Under the pieces are notes generated by a model. The model was given only the letters and a program-made list of their open reading frames with translations, did not search any database and had not been told where the DNA came from. This document shows, piece after piece, positions 49,498-57,780 of a stretch of 64,000 nt of DNA (positions are counted from its first letter, which is position 1; every line of letters begins with the position of its first letter). The stretch spans positions 2,247,001-2,311,000 of the forward strand of contig NZ_CP025117.1 of the NCBI RefSeq assembly GCF_002831645.1. Reading direction: 5' to 3'. This DNA is from Olleya sp. Bg11-27. GTDB lineage: Bacteria > Bacteroidota > Bacteroidia > Flavobacteriales > Flavobacteriaceae. Position numbers and translations under genes: made by a program.

Positions 49498-51566
49498 CTG
49501 AAAATTTTATATTCATTTGCTGCTTCATATTTTTTACTTACCCAAAAACGATTCTGCTTAAAATCAGAAACCCATTGATTACCATTATACATCGCTATAT
49601 GCCCCCATTTATGCCCTATTTGTTCTTTAAAAGCAGCAATATCTCCTTTTTTTAAAGTTATAGTCTCCTTATTAGTACCAATCATAGTGAATCCTTTATT
49701 GATTAGTCTATCAGTATTATAGTATTTTTCAGCATCACCACTTAAACCAAGTAACCCTCCTGCATCAATAGCTTCTCGAACATATAATGCACATCTATGT
49801 ATTGATTTTGGGTGTGCTTTTCTATTTAAATGACTTACAGCTGCATCAATATCAAAACCATCTTTAACATTATTATTTAATGTACAAGTACCTCCAACAC
49901 ATGTATTCTTGTATTTTTGTCCTTCCTTTAAATATTTCTGAATCCCTTTCTTAATTTCAGCTTTTGTAACCTTGCCATCATTATTTCCATATTCTGGATT
50001 GGTATCAAAACCATCATTCTTTTTATAGGCATTAATTCTTCCTTGATAATTTTTATCTGTTTTCAATAAACCTTTACCATCTTTTGAAAACACAACATGA
50101 CCATCAGGTTTACCCATTGAAGCAGGATATAACACTTGTAAATAAAAATCTACAAATTCAACATCTTTTCCTTTTAAAGGGTTAAAATATTTTTCGACAT
50201 AATCTAATTGCTCTAAGTCTCCCATATCAGCAAACTCTTTGACTCGCTTTAAAGTTTTACCTTTACCCCAGTAATTGTAGGTTGTCTCTACTGTTAAATC
50301 TGATCTTTTTTTTCCTAATAAAGAAGCTGCTGTGTCAGGCATAAACTGTATTAAACCCGTTGCGGCTGAGTTAGCTAAATTTGGAGCGTCAGGCTTAAAA
50401 GTTCCTCCACTTTCCCAGGCAAAAACAGCCATTAGATTATTAGCCATTTCAATCTTCTTTCCTTCTCCCCATAATTTTTCAGCAATTTTAATAACCTTAT
50501 CTCTAAACTGACAACTTACTTTTTTACCCCAAATAAGAGATTCACAATCTCCGCCCATTCCAAAAATAAGTTTCATATGATTAACAAAAGCAATAGGGTG
50601 GAAGTGATACACATTTGGAGTATTTGGGAAAACTCTTGGTAATTTTTCCTCTTGCTCATTTACCTCTGTTTCGCTTGTTTCTGACTTTTCAGACGTCTGT
50701 TCTATTTTATGTGTTTCAGTTGTTTCCGGAGTATTAGAGGTTGGTAAATTAGTAGGCTCTTCAACTATTCCACCTCTAAAATCTAAAGCACTATTTTTGT
50801 TGGTAGCTTGCGGTTCAGGTTCAGGTTGGGGTGGATTATAAGTTTTACTGCTAGCTTCTTCCCAAAACATTAATTTTTTTACTTGTTCTTCTATTGCATC
50901 AAGTTCTCCTTCTTTTAATTCGTCGATTGCCCCTCTGTATTCTTTTGGCTGTTCATTAATAAAATAATCATAAAAACCTGCAACTTCTGTTCTTATTTGG
51001 CTTGGTGTATAGGACCATTCATTTTTATGTTTACAAACTATTTTAGAAACAAAATCTTGAAACTCTTTTGATCTGTAAGCTAGATCTATTTCATGGCTAG
51101 ATATTACTTTACTATTATTGCTATCCATTTGATACCATAGCGCATTGACTAAATCCGTTTCAGAATTCTCTTCACCTAAATAGTCTTGTACGACATACAT
51201 ATATTCTTCAATTCCATCTTCAATTATATTAAAACCAAATTTATTCCAATTATATGCACTAAAATACTCTTTTTCTTTTATAATTGATGCTTCTACCCAT
51301 CCTTTTTGTGTGTAAATTGAAGCTTCACTATCTATAATTTGTTTACAAACCACAGACTTATATGTGCCTTCTGAGGTGACAATTTCTTTACATTCATTTA
51401 CATTAATTATAGCATCTTTAGAGGTGTTATTGTAATCTAAATCAGTTTCATTATTTGGTATAGCCCAATAGATTTTTTGTGCATCGGAAATTAATTGTGC
51501 TGTTTCTCCACTTTTAGCATCACGTTTACCATCTTCTATTTTTTTTAGTAATGTTTTGTTAATCAC
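49488..51566 (-). CDS. Displaced effector: lytic transglycosylase plus CHAP-like domain
   Basis: The 692-aa protein lacks a signal peptide. Residues 1-230 align with the middle of the large effector (KEYFSAYNWNKFGFNIIEDG; EF-hand-like DSNNSKVISSHEID near residue 150). A proline- and Thr-rich linker and the shared HFHPIAFVNHMKLIFGM (near 320) follow. A lytic transglycosylase domain with MAVFAWESGGTFKPDAPN and SAATGLIQFMPDTAASLLG lies near 370-410. A CHAP/NlpC-like end has HRCALYVREAIDAGGLLGL and GHKWGHIAMYNGNQWVSDF. It has no N-terminal loading part, so it looks like a swapped-out effector tail that still has a start codon. Confidence 0.78.
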   Translation of the reverse strand: MINKTLLKKIEDGKRDAKSGETAQLISDAQKIYWAIPNNETDLDYNNTSKDAIINVNECKEIVTSEGTYKSVVCKQIIDSEASIYTQKGWVEASIIKEKEYFSAYNWNKFGFNIIEDGIEEYMYVVQDYLGEENSETDLVNALWYQMDSNNSKVISSHEIDLAYRSKEFQDFVSKIVCKHKNEWSYTPSQIRTEVAGFYDYFINEQPKEYRGAIDELKEGELDAIEEQVKKLMFWEEASSKTYNPPQPEPEPQATNKNSALDFRGGIVEEPTNLPTSNTPETTETHKIEQTSEKSETSETEVNEQEEKLPRVFPNTPNVYHFHPIAFVNHMKLIFGMGGDCESLIWGKKVSCQFRDKVIKIAEKLWGEGKKIEMANNLMAVFAWESGGTFKPDAPNLANSAATGLIQFMPDTAASLLGKKRSDLTVETTYNYWGKGKTLKRVKEFADMGDLEQLDYVEKYFNPLKGKDVEFVDFYLQVLYPASMGKPDGHVVFSKDGKGLLKTDKNYQGRINAYKKNDGFDTNPEYGNNDGKVTKAEIKKGIQKYLKEGQKYKNTCVGGTCTLNNNVKDGFDIDAAVSHLNRKAHPKSIHRCALYVREAIDAGGLLGLSGDAEKYYNTDRLINKGFTMIGTNKETITLKKGDIAAFKEQIGHKWGHIAMYNGNQWVSDFKQNRFWVSKKYEAANEYKIFRWE

Positions 51567-51571
51567 TACGT

Positions 51572-51600
51572 AACTCGTTACAAACGAGTGCTAGCGCTGG
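51572..51600. repeat. Module-border hairpin repeat R4
   Basis: CTCGT (51574-51578) pairs with ACGAG (51584-51588), loop TACAA, then TGCTAGCG. It lies between the start of the second effector and the YARHG lipoprotein gene. Confidence 0.7.
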
Positions 51601-51618
51601 TAGAGCGGAGTATTACAT

Positions 51619-52311
51619 TTATTCTTTCTTTATTAATTTACCTTGATAATCAATATTATTATACCAGTCTCTATCTTTAGTCTTTTTATTGTAAAAACCT
51701 AACCATTTTATATCTGCATTTACACTATCAATAACTCTAAATATAGCTACAGCGCTATCTTTATCAAATTCAAGCCAGTCTAAATAAGTCGGACCTCGGC
51801 CTATATCAGCCACTTCATAGATTAAATGGTACTTATTATACTCATTAGTTTTTTGCAATTTCCCTTTTAAATCCATTTGATTAAAAGTAACCCTCATTGA
51901 AAAATTATTATTTTCATCTATACTAATAACTTGAAAAATTGAATCGTCATTATAACCAAATGTATTCCAAACTCCATCTTTTTTTATCCAAGGATCATTT
52001 AACTGAATTGTTTTTTCTAGTGTTTTTATTTTTTCTACATAATTCTGTTCTAAAGTAGATAAAGTTATTTTAGCATTACGATTAGGTATGTACCAGTTTT
52101 TACTAAAAAAGTGATCGTTTAAATCACGATTTTTAAAAATATATCCTTTTCTTGCAAATACTTCATTTCGTATAATACGTAAGTCTTTTATTGATTTAGT
52201 TTTTAATTCGGTGTCATCTAAAAATTTAATTGATGATATATTAATTCTTTGTTCATTTTCTTTACAAGAAAATGAACAAAGAATTAATATTAACGTAACA
52301 ATATATTTCAT
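51619..52311 (-). CDS. YARHG-domain lipoprotein (putative immunity)
   Basis: The 230-aa protein has the signal MKYIVTLILILCSFSCKENE and a YARHG domain at residues 35-100: IKDLRIIRNEVFARKGYIFK, then NRDLNDHFFSKNWYIPN. YARHG domains are extracellular and thought to bind cell-wall-related ligands. The C-terminal half is beta-rich. It follows the large effector and the 84-aa ORF, so it is the best candidate for the immunity protein of that effector. The signal sequence is shared with the lipoprotein at 45402-46282. Confidence 0.72.
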   Translation of the reverse strand: MKYIVTLILILCSFSCKENEQRINISSIKFLDDTELKTKSIKDLRIIRNEVFARKGYIFKNRDLNDHFFSKNWYIPNRNAKITLSTLEQNYVEKIKTLEKTIQLNDPWIKKDGVWNTFGYNDDSIFQVISIDENNNFSMRVTFNQMDLKGKLQKTNEYNKYHLIYEVADIGRGPTYLDWLEFDKDSAVAIFRVIDSVNADIKWLGFYNKKTKDRDWYNNIDYQGKLIKKE

Positions 52312-53588
52312 AATTTTTTTCTTTAGAAAAAACTCCGTTTAACCAATAAGCTCTACTTTAACTAACTTGATTTCACCATTTACTTTGTCAAAAATAAAAA
52401 CATAATTAATTTCTAGATCAGGAAAACTGTTACTAATTCCAAATACAAAACAATTTTCAGTTCCTTCTTTTTCGCTAAAATACTCTTCATTAGATATTTT
52501 ATAGTAATCAGCAATAGTACTTTTTATACAATATTCTGTAATGCCTTCATAGTAATCATTTAATAATTCCGATGAATTTATAAAATTCATCATAGCAATT
52601 TTGTCTTTTTTTAAAATTGCTCGAGCAAAATTATTTTTAAAAATTTCAATAGCTTTGAGGTCGCTTTTTTTTTAACAATTAAGATTGTTTTTTTCGAATT
52701 TATTTTGTGGCTCTGTTTTAAATTTATTTTGTGGCTCTGGTTTACAACTACAGATTGTAATTATGAAACATAAACAATACCTAAGAACTTTCTCCATTTT
52801 TATTTGTTTTTATCGCAACAGTTGTTGCTTCTAAATTAGCTTCTTTAAAATTTTTATAACTATTCTGTTCACCTAATAAAACTCCCCCCTTAAAATCTTT
52901 TGGCATATAAAAACCTCTAAATTTTTTGTAATGAATTTTAATTACTTTACCAGCTTTATTTTTCCGTGTCCAAGAAACAAATACTTTACCTGAACAATCA
53001 AAGGGTGTAACTTTCAATTGATTACTTTGATTACCACCAAGAGCAGCTATTTTATTACTACCTTTAACTGTCCCATAAACAAAAGCAATATGACCACTGC
53101 TAGATAATACTCCTTCTTTAGTGCAATCAGAAAAAACCATAAGTGCACCATATAAAGGCTTATATACTTTAACGAACATGTTTTTAGATTTTTTATTCCA
53201 TTCATCATCATGAGCAATATAAAATCTAGAACCAGTTTGTTTCAAACCTTTATATTCTGTTTCATCTAAACACCAACTTACAAAAGAAGAACACCAGGAT
53301 GATGTATAAGAATCTTCAATTGTCTTAGTGGTAGACTTATTATCATATAAATTAGAATTATTATGGTATTTTGTAACCATTGAAGCAAGTGGTTCTTGAC
53401 TTTCCTCAACCCCTTTAGCTAATTTTGCTTCATTTAATGCTACGGTCATCCATGGTACCTCACCTTCTGTACTATACTTAATAGTACAGCAATTATATCC
53501 GTAATCCTTTAAAAAACCTCTTTGTAAGTGTAATTTATTTTCGCCTTTTTGTTCACCTTTAAGCTCTTCGTTTAAATAATCTTTATAG
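52276..53588 (-). repeat. 1.3-kb duplication, copy B
   Basis: This is the intact source copy, linked to the full-length effector gene. The match to 46247-47559 is direct (same orientation), so recombination between the copies would delete the 6 kb that hold the second effector and its neighbours. Confidence 0.9.
52339..52593 (-). CDS. 84-aa hypothetical protein
   Basis: The protein is identical to that at 46310-46564 and lies 187 bp downstream of the effector stop. The upstream in-frame extension begins after a stop inside a run of nine A residues, so a length change in that run could have removed the original start. It is a cytoplasmic-looking protein between the effector and its YARHG lipoprotein. 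The function is unknown. Confidence 0.5.
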   Translation of the reverse strand: MMNFINSSELLNDYYEGITEYCIKSTIADYYKISNEEYFSEKEGTENCFVFGISNSFPDLEINYVFIFDKVNGEIKLVKVELIG

Positions 53589-56500
53589 ATTTTTTTAGCT
53601 TGATCTGTTGTTTTACTAGGTTGACCATATGGAGCATTTGGTAAACTTGCCCAGCATAAACTGGCTGTTAACAAAGCATAATCTATATCATCATCAATTA
53701 TCTTTTGAATAATATCACACTTAATACCTCTAAATTTTTTTCGCTTTTCTACTTCTCCTTCTTTAGTAAAAAAACTTTCTGCCCTTTCATTCCTATATGA
53801 ATACTTTAAAAGAAGTAAACACATTTGATCCTGAGCTATGGGATAAAATCCATTTATTCCGTATTCTAATATTTTTTTATTTAGTCCATCGTAAGTACTT
53901 ATTTTTATTTGGTACGCACCAGTAGCAGAGGAGCTATATTTTCCTTTTGTAATAACTTCTCTAGGATGATTGTTCATCTTTTTATTATATGGTGATTTTG
54001 TAAAATCAGCATGCCCAAAAAGTTTTTTATAGCCTAATTCTGTATCAGTTCCTTCGCATTTTCTAATCATACGTATAAATGCTCTAACTCTAGCTTCCTT
54101 TTCACATATACCATCATTTTGCATAACTTCCCCATAAATAAGTTTCATATGATTGATAAAAGCAATAGGGTGGAAGTGGTTTACATTGTCAGTACTAGGA
54201 AGTATTCTTTTTGGAGGAGCTATTTCTTTTGTAGGACTAGTTGTTTCGTCTCCTGTATTTGGGTTTACAATAGCTCCAGCTGAATTTACATTGCTAGTTT
54301 CTTTTTCACTTACGTTATTTGTTCCAAAATCCAATCTTTCTTTAATTGGTGATCCATTTTCATCATCAGTTTGATCTGATGATGATTTAGGTGGATAAGG
54401 AACTTTTTGAAGTTCTTTCCAAAAAGCTAAATTAGTAACTTTATCTTCTAAACCTTTAATTTTTTCTTCCTTAGCTTTATCAAGATTAGCCTTTAATTCA
54501 TCAGGGAATAATGAAATCGTAAAATCGTAAAATTTTAATATTTCATTTTTTATTTCACCAAAATCATAAGACCATTCTAATTTATGATTACAGACCATCT
54601 TAGATACTTCATCTTGTATTTCTAAATATTTATAAGCAGTATCTAGTTCTGACTCTGTAACTAGTCCATCATTATTAGTAACATCAATTTTGTCCCATAA
54701 AGTTTTTATAAAGTTACTATCAGTAGGAGTAGTTTTAGGCTTACCTATATTTTCTATATCATAAATATATTCATCACCAGCATTAAAATGATTAAAACCA
54801 AATCTATCCCAATGGTATGCACTAAAAAAATCAGAATCTTTTATACCAGTAATATCTACCCAACCCGTTTGAGTTTCAGTAGAATTACCTTTAATGCTCT
54901 TAAAGGTTAATTTTCTATATGTTTTACCATCAAGTGGAACATCATCTTTTTCTTTACCATTTTTTGCTAGCACTACTGTAGTTTTTTCTAACTCTTCATC
55001 TAATATATCTTTAACACTATCAGGTACGGCTAAATACGCTTTAGATACATCAGATAATAACTCACCTTTATCTCCTTTTCGTACTTTACGACATCCTTTA
55101 TGGACATTTTTAGATTTCCAGTTTAACTGCTTATCGTGTTCTTTTTGTTTATAAAGAATTTTTTCTCGTATTGTATTATTATTCTTCTTTTTAGTGGTGT
55201 TACTTTTATAATGTAATATTGCATTTAACCCAAGTAAAGCGCCGCCAAAGGCTCTGTTTACATCATCAAAATGTTCTGGTTTTATACTATAAGTTGTTCC
55301 ATGATCAATTAAATGACTGTACATTACATCTGTACTATACACTTCTTCTTCAAGGTCTGTATCTTCAATTATATTGTCATCCTCATTTGGGAAAACCCAT
55401 TTTATTTGGTTACTTTGATAAGTAATTTGCTCAACCCTGCTATCATAGTTGCTTAAATACTCACTAAATGTAGGAGCGCTGGCTATACTTCTTGCTTTTG
55501 TAACCCTTTCAGGTACTGTTTCAATTACAGCCTTTTCATCTAAATGGTTTATCTCTATCCAAAATTCCTTTAAGTCTGTAACTGGTTTTTCAGCTTTATC
55601 AACAGGCGTATATTTTAAACTTCTATATGCTTTTTGATTGTTATTCATTAGGGTTGCTTCCTTCTTCTTTTTCGCTTGCCAATTACCCGGTAGAGGATCA
55701 CCATTTTTGTCACATCTTGTATCCCACTCAAGTCTTACATCAGCATTAGGAAGTTTGTTATTGTATAGGGCATTAATTTTAGGGAACAATGATTTATCAA
55801 AAATAGTATAGTGATCACCTCCAATTGCAGAGTACCTCATGTTTTTTAGGTCTTTTAAAAAAGAAGTTTGAAAAACAGCTCTAAGAGTTTTTGATTTTTC
55901 TTTAGTTTTTGTAGCCAGCTTAACTTTAATATAAAAATCATTTCTAACGTCTAAAACTTCTACTAGCGTATCTTTTTTTAAATCAATCTTGATTTCTATC
56001 TTCTTTTTAAGTTCTGTACATTGAGGGAATGATAAATACTTATTATCTTCCTCTCTGCCTGCACCAAAACAGTTATGTAAAAAATCTTTAGTATCCTCTT
56101 CATTTGCCATAAAAACATCTAATTGGCAAGTGGCATATGATATTCTGCCAGGGTGTTCATAAGCTCCTGTAAAACCAATTAAGTCATTTGCCTTTATAGG
56201 AATATCACAAGCTGTAATATGATCTGCTATTATTTTACTCTCGTCTAGATAAACTTTTGTTTCAAAATCATTTTTATAACAATAACCTTTTTCCCCTTCT
56301 ATTTGGTACCAATTTCCAGTTTTTTTAGCTATAATTACAGGATTTCCATTAGCTATAATGCCTTTTTGATTACTTTCTTTTGAAGTTGCTTCGTAAATTA
56401 TAGCTCCTTCTTTATTTTTATCCGTTTCAGAAACGGATGATTGGTCTATAAACTCACCTTCATCTTCTGTAGTTGTTATTTGATAACTATCACCAAGGTC

Positions 56501-57265
56501 TTCAACCCTTTTTGTTTTATCCCTTTTTAAATTAGTACTTATATAAGCATCATCATACACTTTTCCATTTGGGTCAGTATACTCTACTTTAGCCCAAACA
56601 CCTATTTTTTCTTCAATTCCTTCTTTTGTTACTTTTTTAACTAATGTTCCGTTAGGTATGACAACTCTTATAGTATACTTATAACTTTTTGTCGATTTCA
56701 TTTTTCCTTTAACAGGAACTCTAGCATTTAAACCTTCAACTTTTGAAGGAGCGCCTAATTTGTTATTTACAATAACCTTAGTTTCTTCTTTTTGTAAAAA
56801 TATAGGGATCTCTTCTTTTTTCTTTTTCTTTTTTAATTCATCTAAACACATCAAGTGATTATATAAACTATAAAAAGTAACATATTTTTTTTCTACTTTT
56901 TCTACATCATTACCTTCATTATCTTTTTCAATAGTAGTTTTTGAAAGAGGGATATCATGTTGTAATAACATGAATGAGTTAGAGTAGTTAAACCTTTTTT
57001 TTTCTTCACAGTTATCATTTTCAGAAGATGCTTCATTTTCCTTAGTGCTTACCATACTGCTGGTCTCTTCTTCAAAAAGATATTGATTTTTTAAACGATA
57101 TCCAATAATTCTCCCATCAGCAATAGCTTTAATTTGTTTATTTGCTTCTTCTATATGTATACCACCATGCCAAGTGTTATAATTGCTTATTAAATATCTG
57201 CCAAAGCTATTATTGAATTTTAAGTCGCTGGCTCTTCCTTGTTTCTCAGGGTAACTTATTTTCAT
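52781..57265 (-). CDS. Multidomain peptidoglycan-hydrolase effector
   Basis: This 1494-aa protein has several domains. Residues 1-150 are M23-like but degenerate (NTWHGGIHIEEANKQIKAIA). SH3-like parts follow (GNPVIIAKKTGNWYQIEGEK). An EF-hand-like loop is DVTNNDGLVTESELD near 860. The shared HFHPIAFINHMKLIYG is near 1035. A lysozyme-like domain spans 1060-1235 (RMIRKCEGTDTELGYKKLFG; SSSATGAYQIKISTYDGLN, like phage GH104-type lysozymes). The C-terminal 220 residues form a TIGR02594/CHAP-like domain with SSWCSSFVSWC and GHIAFVYG. There is no signal peptide. It follows vgrG and PAAR by 11 bp, so delivery through the injection tip is the likely route. Both sugar and peptide bonds could be cut. 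Confidence 0.8.
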   Translation of the reverse strand: MKISYPEKQGRASDLKFNNSFGRYLISNYNTWHGGIHIEEANKQIKAIADGRIIGYRLKNQYLFEEETSSMVSTKENEASSENDNCEEKKRFNYSNSFMLLQHDIPLSKTTIEKDNEGNDVEKVEKKYVTFYSLYNHLMCLDELKKKKKKEEIPIFLQKEETKVIVNNKLGAPSKVEGLNARVPVKGKMKSTKSYKYTIRVVIPNGTLVKKVTKEGIEEKIGVWAKVEYTDPNGKVYDDAYISTNLKRDKTKRVEDLGDSYQITTTEDEGEFIDQSSVSETDKNKEGAIIYEATSKESNQKGIIANGNPVIIAKKTGNWYQIEGEKGYCYKNDFETKVYLDESKIIADHITACDIPIKANDLIGFTGAYEHPGRISYATCQLDVFMANEEDTKDFLHNCFGAGREEDNKYLSFPQCTELKKKIEIKIDLKKDTLVEVLDVRNDFYIKVKLATKTKEKSKTLRAVFQTSFLKDLKNMRYSAIGGDHYTIFDKSLFPKINALYNNKLPNADVRLEWDTRCDKNGDPLPGNWQAKKKKEATLMNNNQKAYRSLKYTPVDKAEKPVTDLKEFWIEINHLDEKAVIETVPERVTKARSIASAPTFSEYLSNYDSRVEQITYQSNQIKWVFPNEDDNIIEDTDLEEEVYSTDVMYSHLIDHGTTYSIKPEHFDDVNRAFGGALLGLNAILHYKSNTTKKKNNNTIREKILYKQKEHDKQLNWKSKNVHKGCRKVRKGDKGELLSDVSKAYLAVPDSVKDILDEELEKTTVVLAKNGKEKDDVPLDGKTYRKLTFKSIKGNSTETQTGWVDITGIKDSDFFSAYHWDRFGFNHFNAGDEYIYDIENIGKPKTTPTDSNFIKTLWDKIDVTNNDGLVTESELDTAYKYLEIQDEVSKMVCNHKLEWSYDFGEIKNEILKFYDFTISLFPDELKANLDKAKEEKIKGLEDKVTNLAFWKELQKVPYPPKSSSDQTDDENGSPIKERLDFGTNNVSEKETSNVNSAGAIVNPNTGDETTSPTKEIAPPKRILPSTDNVNHFHPIAFINHMKLIYGEVMQNDGICEKEARVRAFIRMIRKCEGTDTELGYKKLFGHADFTKSPYNKKMNNHPREVITKGKYSSSATGAYQIKISTYDGLNKKILEYGINGFYPIAQDQMCLLLLKYSYRNERAESFFTKEGEVEKRKKFRGIKCDIIQKIIDDDIDYALLTASLCWASLPNAPYGQPSKTTDQAKKIYKDYLNEELKGEQKGENKLHLQRGFLKDYGYNCCTIKYSTEGEVPWMTVALNEAKLAKGVEESQEPLASMVTKYHNNSNLYDNKSTTKTIEDSYTSSWCSSFVSWCLDETEYKGLKQTGSRFYIAHDDEWNKKSKNMFVKVYKPLYGALMVFSDCTKEGVLSSSGHIAFVYGTVKGSNKIAALGGNQSNQLKVTPFDCSGKVFVSWTRKNKAGKVIKIHYKKFRGFYMPKDFKGGVLLGEQNSYKNFKEANLEATTVAIKTNKNGESS

Positions 57266-57276
57266 ATTTCTTTTCT

Positions 57277-57768
57277 TTAGATACTAAAACCAAAATCAAT
57301 TAAAAATCCATTTTTAATAATTTCTTTTTTTAAAGCCTCCTGCCTAGCTATAGCCTCATTTAATTGACTTCTGCGACCAGTAATAGAAGCGATAACTTTT
57401 AAGGTAGGATTAATGGTTGGAAATGGTATTTTATGAATAGGCATAACAGCTGTTGCGGGGCTAACACCAGTACCAATTAGTACGGTTGGTTCGCCTTGCG
57501 TTACTTGTCCACCATGCGCTGTTAAGCTACCTACGGTTGCTGCTGGTTTCCCGCCTATCAAAACGGTGCCTTCCCCCATAACTATGGTGTCGGGTGGTCC
57601 AATACAGGTACATAAGTCACCCATTACTGCTGCAGGTTTACCTCCAATTAGTACGGTTGGTACACCCGGTCCAACTACTGGTCCACCAACATGAGGTGGA
57701 GGTGGAGTCCCTGGATTTAACATTGGGCATACATGCATGCTTCCTAGTGTTGCTGCTGGTCCTGGCAT
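57277..57768 (-). CDS. PAAR-domain spike-tip protein
   Basis: The 163-aa protein is rich in Gly, Pro and Val with the PAAR pattern: GSMHVCPMLNPGTPPPPHVG, GVPTVLIGGKPAAVMGDLCT and EGTVLIGGKPAATVGSLTAH. His and Cys residues suit the metal site at the tip. PAAR proteins cap the VgrG spike and carry effectors. A C-terminal 45-residue tail (after KIPFPTINPTLK) could link to cargo. It lies between vgrG (12 bp) and the effector (11 bp). Confidence 0.92.
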   Translation of the reverse strand: MPGPAATLGSMHVCPMLNPGTPPPPHVGGPVVGPGVPTVLIGGKPAAVMGDLCTCIGPPDTIVMGEGTVLIGGKPAATVGSLTAHGGQVTQGEPTVLIGTGVSPATAVMPIHKIPFPTINPTLKVIASITGRRSQLNEAIARQEALKKEIIKNGFLIDFGFSI

Positions 57769-57780
57769 AATTTTTAGGTT

